In this document: in pieces, positions 34,522-44,222 of the stretch | Layout of the letters: each line of letters starts with the position of its first letter | Numbering within the stretch: the stretch's first letter is position 1 | From: Fibrobacter sp. | Lineage (GTDB): Bacteria > Fibrobacterota > Fibrobacteria > Fibrobacterales > Fibrobacteraceae | DNA: 64,000 nt | Assembly: GCA_024398965.1 (NCBI GenBank) | Contig: JAKSIF010000002.1 | Location: 62,001 to 126,000 of the forward strand | Direction of reading: 5' to 3' | Notes under the pieces: model-generated | The model's input: only the letters and a program-made list of their open reading frames with translations | What the model was told of the DNA's origin: nothing | Database searches by the model: none | Program-made: the position numbers and the translations under genes

Positions 34522-36639
34522 ATGGTTAGGAAACAATTCTTTGCAACAGTCGCATCCCTCCTAGGAGCATTTTTATTCGTTACGTCTTGCAGCAGCACAG
34601 ACACGTCTTCAACAGAAGTAAACGAAACTGAACTTAGTTCATCATCTAGCGACAAACTCCAAGGTTCTTCGACTTCAGACTCACCAACGTCGAGTTCCTC
34701 TGTAGAAGACTCCGAAATGGACCCGGAAGCGGTCCACACCATCACAGGCTTTGTAAATCGAGGCCAGCTGAAGGTCGGATCCGAAGTTATCCTTCGCGAA
34801 CTGGACAGCACTCTCGCCCAGACCGGTACTGTCTACAAGGCAAAAATCCAGGACGAGACAGGTTCCTATGTCATGGAAAATGTCAAGTTGGAAAGCCCCT
34901 ACGTTCACCTTAAGGTCACAGGGGATTTCACGTCTCTATGCGGTGGTGATGAGTTCCAATATTCTCCCATTTCCATAGAAGCTTATGCCGACGTTCGCAA
35001 AGGCGATACAATCAACTTGAACATTCTGACCCACTTGCAGGCTCAGAAACTGCCCTTCTATATTAACAAGGGAATAGCCTTCACGGACGCCCTAAACGAG
35101 GCCCAGCAAGATTTTGCAAAGTTGTTCCTGTTAGATTCCATCGATAGTGATTTCAACAAGATTGACCTAATAAACTCAAATGTCAACTCGCCCTACCTTC
35201 TTGGCCTTACCGCCCTTTTCGACATAGATCATATTCTTCTAAGTCCAAAACCGGATCTAAGCACAGAGGCCTATGACCCGAAAGACTTAAATATCTACTG
35301 GAACAATGCATACCAGATTATCAATGGAACCTACTGTTTTAAGTTCAAGGAAAGCATTCAAAAATTCGGTTACAGTCCTCTCTCTGGCAAGGCAAAGGAT
35401 TACCTAAAGAACCTTTGGGAAAGCATGGCACAACTGGGAGAATGTTCTACTTCAAACCGTCTTGAAATCAAGTCTCCTGCCTACAACGAAAAAACTCATT
35501 TCTACTGCGAGTCATCCAAGTGGATTCAACCGAAACAATGCATGGAACTAGACGATATTATCCTAGATACTCTAACGCCCCTCAAAAAAGGCAAAATTTT
35601 CCAAAGTCCCTACTGCAGCGAAAACGCCTACAAATATGATGGGGAATGGAAATTCGCTGACAATGTAGACGTTGGACTTGGATTGGCATGCACCAACGAA
35701 ACTCTTGAATTTACCGGAGCCAGCGGAAGAAAATGCTATCAATGCTTATTCACCTCCTGGGTCGGCATGAAGTGGAAAGAAGTGGATCCGTCCATTTGCG
35801 AAGTCTATGAACACACCTGCTCTGAAGATGGCGAAGTATTTAAGGGAACCGTAGATCCCTCGATTGCCTATGTCTGTGATGACGGCCAAGCCCGACAGGT
35901 TACCACACGAGACTCCCTCCTGGATTACGTCTGCATTACAAGCAGTCCTAAAAAGTCTGTAGCCGTAGGCAAAACCACATTCATATGCAACGCAGGCAAA
36001 TGGGAAGTCTCCTTCGGCGATTCCCTGGACAACGTTCTTGTCGACAAACGTGACGGAAAAGTCTACCAGACAATAGGCGTCGGCAACCAACGTTGGATGG
36101 CACAAAATCTGGATTACCAGGATTCCGTAAGCACACCGATTCTAAGCGAATCCATCTATACCGGAGATGGAAACGACGTCTATTTTCTTGGCACGCTCTA
36201 CAATTGGAATGCCGCTATGAATAGTGAAGGTTCCTGGAAAGATTCCAAATTGGAAAAACCTGTTCAGGGCATCTGCCCCGAAGGTTATCACATTCCTTCC
36301 TCTGCAGAGTGGGACACCTTAACCGCCTTCGTGAACAAATTCCGTGAATCCAAAAATGAAGCGGCAAGCTTAAAGGCAAAATCCTGGGACAGTTGGTATC
36401 CTCCCGACAACAAGGACCTCGAAGGAACGAATGAATTCGGCACAAATATTGATGCCAGCGGTTTTGTCGGAAAAGACAACAAGTATGTGTACGCCAACAA
36501 GCAAGTTTACCTTTGGACAAGCGATGCGGACTCCAGCGGTTTTGCCCTGCAACACCTTTCTATAACATCTTCAAAGATGGACCGTGAAATCCATAACTAT
36601 CCACGAGTCAAGGCAGCCATTCGCTGCGTTGAAGATTAA
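34522..36639 (+). CDS. FISUMP-domain surface lipoprotein 1
   Basis: 705 residues. Lipoprotein signal with lipobox FVTSC (Cys about 23), then a Ser/Thr-rich tether. A beta-sandwich carboxypeptidase-regulatory-like domain follows (ITGFVNRGQLKVGSEVILRE, DSTLAQTGTVYKA). The middle contains several Cys-paired units of the form C...(Y)-x-C-x2-G-x-W, for example SENAYKYDGEWK and TTFICNAGKWEV. The last 200 residues are the FISUMP domain (VGNQRWMAQNLDY, GTLYNWNAAM, GICPEGYHIPSSAEWDTL, final IRCVED), a marker of Fibrobacter. The function of FISUMP is unknown, with surface binding likely. The paralogue follows 15 bases downstream. Confidence 0.88.
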   Translation: MVRKQFFATVASLLGAFLFVTSCSSTDTSSTEVNETELSSSSSDKLQGSSTSDSPTSSSSVEDSEMDPEAVHTITGFVNRGQLKVGSEVILRELDSTLAQTGTVYKAKIQDETGSYVMENVKLESPYVHLKVTGDFTSLCGGDEFQYSPISIEAYADVRKGDTINLNILTHLQAQKLPFYINKGIAFTDALNEAQQDFAKLFLLDSIDSDFNKIDLINSNVNSPYLLGLTALFDIDHILLSPKPDLSTEAYDPKDLNIYWNNAYQIINGTYCFKFKESIQKFGYSPLSGKAKDYLKNLWESMAQLGECSTSNRLEIKSPAYNEKTHFYCESSKWIQPKQCMELDDIILDTLTPLKKGKIFQSPYCSENAYKYDGEWKFADNVDVGLGLACTNETLEFTGASGRKCYQCLFTSWVGMKWKEVDPSICEVYEHTCSEDGEVFKGTVDPSIAYVCDDGQARQVTTRDSLLDYVCITSSPKKSVAVGKTTFICNAGKWEVSFGDSLDNVLVDKRDGKVYQTIGVGNQRWMAQNLDYQDSVSTPILSESIYTGDGNDVYFLGTLYNWNAAMNSEGSWKDSKLEKPVQGICPEGYHIPSSAEWDTLTAFVNKFRESKNEAASLKAKSWDSWYPPDNKDLEGTNEFGTNIDASGFVGKDNKYVYANKQVYLWTSDADSSGFALQHLSITSSKMDREIHNYPRVKAAIRCVED

Positions 36640-36654
36640 CAGGAGGGGCCTTCT

Positions 36655-38823
36655 ATGATTTTTCAAGCAAAGAAAATTTTCGCAATTTTATGGTGCTCCG
36701 TATTATTTGTCCTATCCGGATCAATCATGGCTGGTTGCTCTTCATCGGACTCCAGTTCAAGCCATTCTGAAGAAATCAATCCTGACGACAAAGATTCTAC
36801 CGAAATTTCGGACTCTTCCTTAACATACGAAACGGAAATCTTTGAGAAGGCGGATTACCAGGCCGCTGGACGAAGCGCTTTCAATTACTTAGCCCCCAAA
36901 AGCGAAGTCACTCTATACGAACTGGACGGCAGCCTTGCCCAAACCGGCAAGGAATTTACCACAGAAACAACGGGTGACTGGGGAGCATTTTCTTTTTCCA
37001 AGGTGTCATTAGTATCGCCCTACGTTCTAATCAAAATGAGAGGGCATTATGGATATAGAGGCGATCCCGAGCCATCATACCACACAACAGACACAACCTT
37101 CTATTTCGCCATAGCCGACTTAAGAAGCGAAGACTCCATTTACTTTTCAAAAGCCTCTACCATCGAAGCTTTCAGAACGCTGGATATCGCTCAAGATAAG
37201 AACATTCGTTTTGACAAGGCTTTGTTGAAGGCTCGTAATGAAATTACCACTGCGTTATACCAAGATTCCAATTTAGTTTCGAAACCATTCAGCAAATACG
37301 CAAGAAACGATATCGAAGATAAAGCCAGTAGACTTCTTTATCTCATTGACTTTGCTTTTAATGTAAATGACTCTGCCCTGTGCTACAATATGCTAAGAAA
37401 CGGGCTATGGATTTCCGACTCCGTTCAGATTGCAAGGGCAGACTTCGCATTCAATTCCCTTACCGCAGATAGAAATCCCTTTTGCGAAGCGAAAATGTCA
37501 AGTGACTATTTTGCCGGAGCCCTAGGAATCGATTTCTGCCGTCATCAAATTCAAGGCAATTCAGTCAAAGTGGCAAATGAGCTCAGCAGTTTTAACAACC
37601 GCGTTCTTGTTTGCGGTCAAGACGAAATTTGGGCACCCATCTCTTTGTCTGAAAACGACACCCTTGATTGGAGTGCCGGGCAAGACGCCGAGTTGCGTAA
37701 TGGACCTTTCACAGGAATCACCTATGCCTATGATTCCATCCTTGGTACATGGACATCCGCACACCTTATAGATTCCATTCCCTGCATAAGTTCCCTCGTT
37801 GGTGCCATTGCACAACAGGAAATCATTGGATTCAGAACACTTTATTCCATCTGCACTAGTCAGCGCTTCTGGGACACAACTACTGCGGACGAATATGAAA
37901 AGCAACAAAAGGCTTGCCGTGGTTCAGCCGACGCTCAAGTTGAAAACTTCGATTATATCAAGAAATTTGTCTGCAAGCAAGGATCTACTGATACAAACCC
38001 AGAAGAACCAGAGCAGGAAAATCCAGCCACTTTGCTGGAGCGCGAACAACTGGTCAACCTCTGCGGCGAGGAAGAAGATTTCCGCAAAGGCGTTATCGAC
38101 ACAACCATTTATTACCACTGCTACAAGGGTGAACTCAGTGTGGCGAATGCCTTTGACCTTGCCATAGGCCATGCCTGCAACCAGGAACATAAAGGGTACG
38201 CGCATTACCAGAATTCTATATACAACTGCAATGGCTTTAGATGGTCCTACGCAACAGACAGCTTGATTAGAGACTCCATCGTCGACACTCGCGACAATCA
38301 AGTCTACAAGACCATCGGCATCGGAAGTCAAGTCTGGCTGGCAGAAAACCTCCGCTATGACATAGATTCCAGCTGGTGCTATGGAGACAGCACGGAGTAC
38401 TGCCAATACGGAAAGATTTACCCGTGGAACGAGGTGATTGATGTAAACAACCCCAAGAAAAACTTCTGCCCCGAAGGCTGGCACGTTCCCAACAACGCTG
38501 AATTCGACACACTCACCACCTTTGCACAAAGCTGGTTCAAGAATCAAAGCATCCAACATATTCTTGGAGCAACAAAGGGATGGGAATACGGCGGTTGGCA
38601 GGATAGCGGTCTCGACCTTGTTGGTTTTGGAGCATATCCTCTTGGACATAGAACGTTGAACGGTGCCTACCAAGGGCGAATCACATCCATTTTCCTATGC
38701 AGCGCCGATTATGAAGAGGACGAAGGCTACGTACTTATGATGAATCGCAGCGACTTCACCAAGTTCGTTCCCTACAAGCAAAAACCCAATTTGACTTGTA
38801 ACGTTCGTTGCCTGAAGGACTAA
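36655..38823 (+). CDS. FISUMP-domain surface lipoprotein 2
   Basis: 722 residues, paralogue of the upstream gene with the same order: lipobox IMAGC (Cys about 28), Ser-rich tether, beta-sandwich (VTLYELDGSLAQTGKEFTTE), Cys-paired units (YHCYKGELSVANAF, YNCNGFRWSY) and a C-terminal FISUMP domain from about 538 (IGIGSQVWLAENLRYD, GKIYPWNEV, NFCPEGWHVPNNAEFDTL, final VRCLKD). AGGAGG lies seven bases before ATG 36655, so it forms an operon with the first lipoprotein. The two share domain order but are only moderately similar, suggesting an old duplication and different ligands. Confidence 0.88.
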   Translation: MIFQAKKIFAILWCSVLFVLSGSIMAGCSSSDSSSSHSEEINPDDKDSTEISDSSLTYETEIFEKADYQAAGRSAFNYLAPKSEVTLYELDGSLAQTGKEFTTETTGDWGAFSFSKVSLVSPYVLIKMRGHYGYRGDPEPSYHTTDTTFYFAIADLRSEDSIYFSKASTIEAFRTLDIAQDKNIRFDKALLKARNEITTALYQDSNLVSKPFSKYARNDIEDKASRLLYLIDFAFNVNDSALCYNMLRNGLWISDSVQIARADFAFNSLTADRNPFCEAKMSSDYFAGALGIDFCRHQIQGNSVKVANELSSFNNRVLVCGQDEIWAPISLSENDTLDWSAGQDAELRNGPFTGITYAYDSILGTWTSAHLIDSIPCISSLVGAIAQQEIIGFRTLYSICTSQRFWDTTTADEYEKQQKACRGSADAQVENFDYIKKFVCKQGSTDTNPEEPEQENPATLLEREQLVNLCGEEEDFRKGVIDTTIYYHCYKGELSVANAFDLAIGHACNQEHKGYAHYQNSIYNCNGFRWSYATDSLIRDSIVDTRDNQVYKTIGIGSQVWLAENLRYDIDSSWCYGDSTEYCQYGKIYPWNEVIDVNNPKKNFCPEGWHVPNNAEFDTLTTFAQSWFKNQSIQHILGATKGWEYGGWQDSGLDLVGFGAYPLGHRTLNGAYQGRITSIFLCSADYEEDEGYVLMMNRSDFTKFVPYKQKPNLTCNVRCLKD

Positions 38824-38843
38824 ATCCTAAGCCCAGACAAGCT

Positions 38844-39743
38844 TTATTCAGCCCAATGATTACCGTTGTAATTACGGGCTGTATCTGCATCCATTCCTAT
38901 TTGACGGATCAAATCCTCTAGGCTTGAGAACTTCTGTTCCGGACGCAGATAACCCATCAGGTCAAGAACCAGATGTTGGCCATAAATATCTTCGTTGAAG
39001 TCTAGCAGGTAGGCCTCAATGGCCATAAAATGAGTTCCCGGAGTAGACGGCTGAATTCCAATGTTCACAACGGAGCGAAGAATTCGTCCATCGGCCAAAC
39101 GGGCGTTTGCCACATACACACCGCCCTTGGGCAGGAACTTAAACTTTTCAACCTGAAGGTTGGCCGTGGGAAAACCGAGGGTTCGCCCCATGCGTTTTCC
39201 TACAACCACTTCGCCAGTCAAACGATAAGGGCGACCAAGATAAGTTTGGGCGCGATCCACGTCTCCCATTTCCAGGGCAGTACGCACCGCAGAGGAACTG
39301 ACCCGTTCGCCCTTATGCAACACAATGGATAGCATCTGGGTACTCAGTTCCGGGAAGGCAGCCGTAATGGTTTCGTAGTTGCCCTTGCCACCGGCGCCAA
39401 AGTTATGGTCGTGACCAAAAAACATGGAGCACACGTTGCGCTTTTCAATCAGTTCCTGACGGACAAACTGGTCAAAGGGCAAGTTCATGACTTCACGGGT
39501 AAAAGGCAGAACCAAAAAATCCAAGCCGAGACTTTCGATGAATTCACGTTTTTCATCGGTGGTGGTCAGCAGCAGCGGATTGCCTTCACCGCGGATTACG
39601 TAATTAGAATGAGGTTCAAAGCTGATTACCGTAGGGCGCAAGCCGTTGGCTTCAGCCACAGCCTTCAGGGAACGGAAAAGCACTTGATGGCCCAAATGGC
39701 AGCCATCAAAATTTCCCATGGTAACAGCGCGTTTTACACTCAT
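38844..39743 (-). CDS. ribF: Bifunctional riboflavin kinase / FAD synthetase
   Basis: Makes FMN from riboflavin and ATP, then FAD. 299 residues. The FAD-synthetase half starts with VTMGNFDGCHLGHQVLF (nucleotidyl-transferase GNFDG-xH-x-GH motif, 8-24). VSSSAVRTAL follows near 147. The riboflavin kinase half contains GRTLGFPTANL (about 183-193) and the acidic IEAYLLDFNEDIYG. It is the last gene of the rimP-nusA-infB-rbfA-truB operon, 20 bases after truB, a placement seen in many bacteria. Confidence 0.95.
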   Translation of the reverse strand: MSVKRAVTMGNFDGCHLGHQVLFRSLKAVAEANGLRPTVISFEPHSNYVIRGEGNPLLLTTTDEKREFIESLGLDFLVLPFTREVMNLPFDQFVRQELIEKRNVCSMFFGHDHNFGAGGKGNYETITAAFPELSTQMLSIVLHKGERVSSSAVRTALEMGDVDRAQTYLGRPYRLTGEVVVGKRMGRTLGFPTANLQVEKFKFLPKGGVYVANARLADGRILRSVVNIGIQPSTPGTHFMAIEAYLLDFNEDIYGQHLVLDLMGYLRPEQKFSSLEDLIRQIGMDADTARNYNGNHWAE

Positions 39744-39763
39744 ATCTCTACGTTCGGAAAAAA

Positions 39764-40771
39764 CTACTCGTCCGCGGCCAAGTAAATCTTGGGTCTAATG
39801 CGGCCCGGTTCATAATGGCAAAAACTCAGAACCTCGCCTTTCAAGTTGGCTACAAAAATATTGCCTTCAGCATCAACACCTTCAATGGGTGTTTTCCAAG
39901 GAAGATAATTACCCTGGCGAATCACAGCTACCTGGGAATCATCCAAACGGACTACCGGGAAATCAAGAATCTGATCCACCGGAATCAAATGTTCGCGAGT
40001 CAAATTTTCTCCACGAACCGCCTTGTCCAAGGTCACGTTGCCGATGCGATGGCGTCGTATTCCGGAGACACAGCCGCAAGTTCCAAGAGCCCGTGCAATG
40101 TCACGGCCCAACGCACGTATATAGGTACCCTTACTGCATTCGCAAATCAAGTCGAACGTAGCAATAGCCTTGCCAGAACAGCCTTCGGTTGCATCGTTGG
40201 CGACCACATCGGTCACCTTCAGAGAGCTGATGTTGATCTTGCGGGCCTTCAGTTCGATATCACGGCCTCGTTCCATCAGGTCGCTGGCTCGGACACCGTT
40301 AATCTTTACGGCGCAGTACTTGGGCGGCACCTGTTCAATGTCACCAATGAACTGGGGTAGAACAGCCTCAAGATCCTGCAAACTAATTTGCGTTTGTGGA
40401 TTGCTAGATTCTTCGACTTCGAACCTTTCGGTTCTACGCTCAGAATGACACTCTGAAAGTCCAGAGTCTAGAGACTCGTCTCTCGTCGTTCCTCTCTCGT
40501 CTGTCGCAATCACTTCGCCATCCCATTCCAGGGTATCGGTCTGGTAGCCCAGATGAAGTCTAAAGCTATAGCACTTGTCCTTTGCTTCAACAAAGGGCAA
40601 CAAACGGGTGACGCGGCCGGTGGCAGCAATAATCAAACCTGAGGCACGTAAATCAAGCGTACCTGCGTGGCCAACTCGCTTTGTAGAAAAGACCCTTTTC
40701 AGTGGGAAAAGGGCCTTAAAAGAAGTTTCACCAGCAATCTTGTCTAACAGGACAAAGCCAGAATTGGACAA
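39764..40771 (-). CDS. truB: tRNA pseudouridine-55 synthase, with repeat-derived insertion
   Basis: Converts U55 of tRNAs to pseudouridine. 335 residues from TTG 40771, immediately after the rbfA stop, with AAAGGGGA upstream. The catalytic Asp is in GHAGTLDLRASG (about 34-45), and VPPKYCAVKINGVRASDL follows around residue 157. Between EWDGEVIATD and SLQDLEAVL there are about 40 extra residues (DESLDSGLSECHSERRTE, RFEVEESSNPQTQ) that TruB proteins normally lack. The DNA there looks like a dispersed repeat inserted in frame. It falls in a surface region between two conserved blocks, so activity may be retained. Confidence 0.92.
   Translation of the reverse strand: MSNSGFVLLDKIAGETSFKALFPLKRVFSTKRVGHAGTLDLRASGLIIAATGRVTRLLPFVEAKDKCYSFRLHLGYQTDTLEWDGEVIATDERGTTRDESLDSGLSECHSERRTERFEVEESSNPQTQISLQDLEAVLPQFIGDIEQVPPKYCAVKINGVRASDLMERGRDIELKARKINISSLKVTDVVANDATEGCSGKAIATFDLICECSKGTYIRALGRDIARALGTCGCVSGIRRHRIGNVTLDKAVRGENLTREHLIPVDQILDFPVVRLDDSQVAVIRQGNYLPWKTPIEGVDAEGNIFVANLKGEVLSFCHYEPGRIRPKIYLAADE
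40383..40512. repeat. Repeat element inserted in truB
   Basis: About 130 bases with simple-repeat character foreign to the gene. On the minus strand they run from GACGAGAGAGGAACGACGAG through GAGTC-TCTA-GACTC and GTCATTCTGAGCG to GAACC-GAAA-GGTTC and GAAGAATCTAG. The two small palindromes and the CATTCTGAGCG...GAAGAATCTAG frame are typical of dispersed intergenic repeats in Fibrobacter-like genomes (recalled, not checked). The length keeps the truB frame open. Confidence 0.7.
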
Positions 40772-41125
40772 TTAGAGTTCCCCTTTCTGTTTCAGTTCTG
40801 CAAGAATGCTTTCGATATGCATGGCATGTTCCAAGTTCTCGTCTAGCACAAAGTTCAGTTCGGGAATCTTGCGAATCTTAAGGGCCTTGCCAAGAACCCC
40901 GCGGATAAATCCGGCAGAGTTCTTGAGACCAATGAGAGAATCGCGCTTTTCCTTATCGGAACCCATCACGGAGACCATGATCTTTGCGTAGCTCAGGTCA
41001 TCGTCAATAGTGACGCGGGTAATGCTGGACAAAGAGCTCACGCGAGGATCCTTGAGACCCTTCTGGATCATCTTGGAGATTTCCTCGCGGAACTGTTCGC
41101 CTAATCTGTCGGTTCTACGACTCAT
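40772..41125 (-). CDS. rbfA: Ribosome-binding factor A
   Basis: KH-fold factor for late 30S maturation and cold adaptation. 117 residues. N-terminal SRRTDRLGEQFREEISKMIQ, central KDPRVSSLSSITRVTIDDDL and SYAKIMVSV, and C-terminal PELNFVLDENLEHAMHIESI are all diagnostic. Its ATG overlaps the infB stop by one base, and its stop abuts the truB start. Confidence 0.95.
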   Translation of the reverse strand: MSRRTDRLGEQFREEISKMIQKGLKDPRVSSLSSITRVTIDDDLSYAKIMVSVMGSDKEKRDSLIGLKNSAGFIRGVLGKALKIRKIPELNFVLDENLEHAMHIESILAELKQKGEL

Positions 41126-44100
41126 TAAACGGATTCCTCTTCGTTAGCCTTCTTAGCCTTTTCTTCGGCTTCTTCGCGGGCAACGTCCTTCAAGGTACGA
41201 GCAACAGAGACTTCCTTGAAGAAGATCAAGCTATCGCCTTCACGAATATCGTCGTAACCCTTAAGACCGATACCGCATTCAAAGCCGCGGGCAACGGACT
41301 TGACGTCGTCCTTCATGCGCTTCAGAGACTGAACAACGGTAGTACCAAGTTCTACGCCGTTGCGGTATACGCGCACATGGCTTTCGCGGTCCACGGAACC
41401 GTCGGTAACCATACAGCCGGCGATGAGACCGACCTTGGGAACCTTGAAGACCTGGCGGATTTCTGCTTCACCGCTAAGTTCTTCACGGAGAGTGGGCTTG
41501 AGGAGGCCTTCAACAGCGTTGGTGATATCTTCGATACAGTCGTAAATCACGCGGTAATTGCGGATTTCGATGCCTTCCTTCTGGGCCATTTCGCGGACAG
41601 CGAGAGACGGCATCAAGTGGAAGGAAACAATGATAGCCTGAGCGGTTGTTGCAAGAAGGATATCGGATTCAGTGATGGTACCAACACCCTTACGGATGAT
41701 GTTAACACGGACTTCCTTGTTGGTGAGCTTTTCGAGAGAAGCTGCGAGAGCTTCGGCAGAACCACCCACGTCAGCCTTGACGATGAGGTTAAGTTCAGAG
41801 AGCTTACCATCCTTCTTTTCATTGAAGGTGTTTTCGAGAGATACTGTCTTACGGGCGCGGAGATCGCGTTCACGGGCAGCCATACGGCGCTTGGAAGCAA
41901 TTTCACGTGCGGTCTTTTCGTCTTCAACCACGATAAGATCGTCACCGGCCTGAGGAGTACCATCGAAACCAAGAACCTGGCAAGGAGCAGAAGGCGGAAC
42001 TTCCTTAAGCTGTTCACCACGTTCATTAAACATTGCACGGACACGACCTGCATAGATACCGCAGACAAACGGGTCACCCACATGGAGGGTACCGTTCTGC
42101 ACGAGGATCGTAGCCATGGAACCCTTACCCACGTCAAGCTTGGATTCCACAACAGCACCACGTGCGTGTGCATCCGGGTTAGCCTTAAGTTCAAGAACTT
42201 CGGCTTCGAGAGCAAGAGTTTCAAGAAGTTCGTCCATACCCTGACCGGTACGTGCGGAAACTTCGATACAGCTGGTAGAACCACCCCACTGTTCCACTTC
42301 TACGCCGCGTTCAGCAAGCTGGGCACGGATCTTGTCGGGATTTGCAGTGGGAAGGTCAATCTTGGTAATAGCGACCACCATCGGAACCTTTTCGCGCTTG
42401 GCAAGTTCGATGGATTCAACAGTCTGGGGCATGACCATGGAGTCTGCTGCCACAACCAGCACGATAACGTCGGTGACCTGAGAACCACGGGCACGCATTG
42501 CGGAGAATGCTTCATGACCCGGAGTATCAAGGAAGGTAACCTTACCCTGGCTGGTGGTAACTTCGTATGCACCAATATGCTGGGTAATGCCGCCGGATTC
42601 GCCAGCCACAACGTGGGTCTTACGGATCCAGTCGAGCAAGGAGGTCTTACCATGGTCAACGTGACCCATCACGGTAACCACCGGATGACGGGGCTGCTGA
42701 TTTTCTTCGACTTCGGTTTCTACACCGAGAGCTTCTTCTTCGTATTCTTCCATCAGCTGAGCTTCAAAGCCGAATTCGTCGGCCAGGAGCTGGATGGTTT
42801 CAAAGTCGAGGCGAGCATTGATGGTCACCATCATGCCCATTTCCATGCACTTCGCAATAACGCGAGCAGGCATCTGTTCCATCAGGCCAGCGAGTTCGCC
42901 AACAGTGATGAAGTCAGAAGTCTTCAGGATCTTCTTTTCGTCGCCAGTTTCGCCTTCGGCCTTTTCCTTACGGTAGACCTTCTTGACAGGCTTCTTGGAG
43001 AGGTCAGCCATCACGCGGGAAACGTTCTGACGAACGGCTTCCTGCTGCTGTTCTCTCTGCTGGTCGCGATCCTTACCGTTGTTGCGACGGTTCTTGTCGT
43101 TCTGACCATGACGGCCATTCTGCTGAGAGCCCTTGCCGCCCTTGCCACCCTGACCGGCACCAAAGCCGCCCTGAGCTGCATTATTGCTAGCGTTAAAGGC
43201 ATCCTGCATGGAGCTACCGGTAAAGCCACCGGTACGTCCTGTAAAGGTGCGTCCGCCGTTATTGTTGTTGCGGTCGCCGCCCTGGCCACCCTGACCCGGA
43301 CGACGGTTACCGCCATTGCGGTTGTCCTGACCGTTGTTGTTCAAGCGGCCAAAAGTACCTGTGTAACCCTGCTGGTTGCCACCGTTTCCGCGGGGACCAT
43401 TGCCAGGGCGGTGTCCGCCGCGGCTCTGCTGAGCCATCTGGCGAGACTTTTCGATACGAGCAAGAATTGCTGCATCGGGTTTGAAAACTTGAGCCTTCAT
43501 AGGCGGCTGCTTCAGTTCCATGCCCGGGGTAACCATGGCAGGTTCTGCTGCAGGAGCCTTTGCGGCAGCGGGAGCTTCGGCCTTGGTGGGAGCTGCAGGT
43601 GCCGCAGGCTTCACTTCGGCCTTGGGAGCCGGCTTCGGTGCTACAGGAGCCTCGACCTTGGCAGGTTCTGCCTTCGGGGCAGAAGCTTCAACAGGAGCTG
43701 CCTTTGCAGGTTCTGCCTTGGGAGTTTCTACAGCCTTCGCGGGCTCAGCCTTAACTGCAGGCTTTACCTCGGCCTTGGGAGCGACAGCGGGTGCTGCAAC
43801 TTCAGCAGGCTTTACTGCGGGAGCCTCAACCTTGGCAGGTTCTGCCTTCGGGGCAGCAGGCTTTACAGTTGCAGTAGTTTTAACAGCAGTGGGCTTACCC
43901 TTAATGAGGGTTGCCTTAAGCTTGCGTCCACCGGCAGCGGGAGCTGCTGCGGTCTTACTGGCCGTAGCGCTGGCAGCCTCGGAAGTGGAGGACTTCTTCA
44001 GGTTCTTGTTTCGGGCTTCGGCCTTGGCACGTTCGGCTTCGGCGGCGGCTTCGATCTTCGCATAGTCCGCGGCATCGACCTTGGACATGTGGGTACGTAC

Positions 44101-44196
44101 AGTGACGCCCGCATCGCGAAGAAGCTTCATCACAACGTCAACCTTGACGCCGTGAGATTCAGCCCAATCTGTTGGTTTAATTTGTTCAGTTGCCAT
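41125..44196 (-). CDS. infB: Translation initiation factor IF-2
   Basis: GTPase that places fMet-tRNA on the 30S subunit. 1023 residues, of which the first 400 or so form a low-complexity tail rich in Ala, Pro, Lys and Glu (KAEPAKVEAPAV-type units) and then Gly/Asn/Arg (RGNGGNQQGYTG). The G domain begins with VVTVMGHVDHGKTS (about 503-516), followed by DTPGHEAF and NKID-type TKID. Domains II-IV follow, with EGLLKPTLREELSGEAEIRQ. The N-terminal IF2_N motif (TDWAESHGVKVDVVMKLLRD) is present. AAAGG precedes ATG 44196. It lies between nusA and rbfA. Confidence 0.96.
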   Translation of the reverse strand: MATEQIKPTDWAESHGVKVDVVMKLLRDAGVTVRTHMSKVDAADYAKIEAAAEAERAKAEARNKNLKKSSTSEAASATASKTAAAPAAGGRKLKATLIKGKPTAVKTTATVKPAAPKAEPAKVEAPAVKPAEVAAPAVAPKAEVKPAVKAEPAKAVETPKAEPAKAAPVEASAPKAEPAKVEAPVAPKPAPKAEVKPAAPAAPTKAEAPAAAKAPAAEPAMVTPGMELKQPPMKAQVFKPDAAILARIEKSRQMAQQSRGGHRPGNGPRGNGGNQQGYTGTFGRLNNNGQDNRNGGNRRPGQGGQGGDRNNNNGGRTFTGRTGGFTGSSMQDAFNASNNAAQGGFGAGQGGKGGKGSQQNGRHGQNDKNRRNNGKDRDQQREQQQEAVRQNVSRVMADLSKKPVKKVYRKEKAEGETGDEKKILKTSDFITVGELAGLMEQMPARVIAKCMEMGMMVTINARLDFETIQLLADEFGFEAQLMEEYEEEALGVETEVEENQQPRHPVVTVMGHVDHGKTSLLDWIRKTHVVAGESGGITQHIGAYEVTTSQGKVTFLDTPGHEAFSAMRARGSQVTDVIVLVVAADSMVMPQTVESIELAKREKVPMVVAITKIDLPTANPDKIRAQLAERGVEVEQWGGSTSCIEVSARTGQGMDELLETLALEAEVLELKANPDAHARGAVVESKLDVGKGSMATILVQNGTLHVGDPFVCGIYAGRVRAMFNERGEQLKEVPPSAPCQVLGFDGTPQAGDDLIVVEDEKTAREIASKRRMAARERDLRARKTVSLENTFNEKKDGKLSELNLIVKADVGGSAEALAASLEKLTNKEVRVNIIRKGVGTITESDILLATTAQAIIVSFHLMPSLAVREMAQKEGIEIRNYRVIYDCIEDITNAVEGLLKPTLREELSGEAEIRQVFKVPKVGLIAGCMVTDGSVDRESHVRVYRNGVELGTTVVQSLKRMKDDVKSVARGFECGIGLKGYDDIREGDSLIFFKEVSVARTLKDVAREEAEEKAKKANEEESV

Positions 44197-44222
44197 TTAT
44201 AGCCTTTTCCAAAGTTCCTGTA

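Noticed and set aside
41377-44202. 941-codon open frame antisense to infB
   Set aside because: It mirrors the GC-biased, low-complexity infB gene exactly, has no ribosome binding site or family resemblance, and the sense frame is a certain IF-2.
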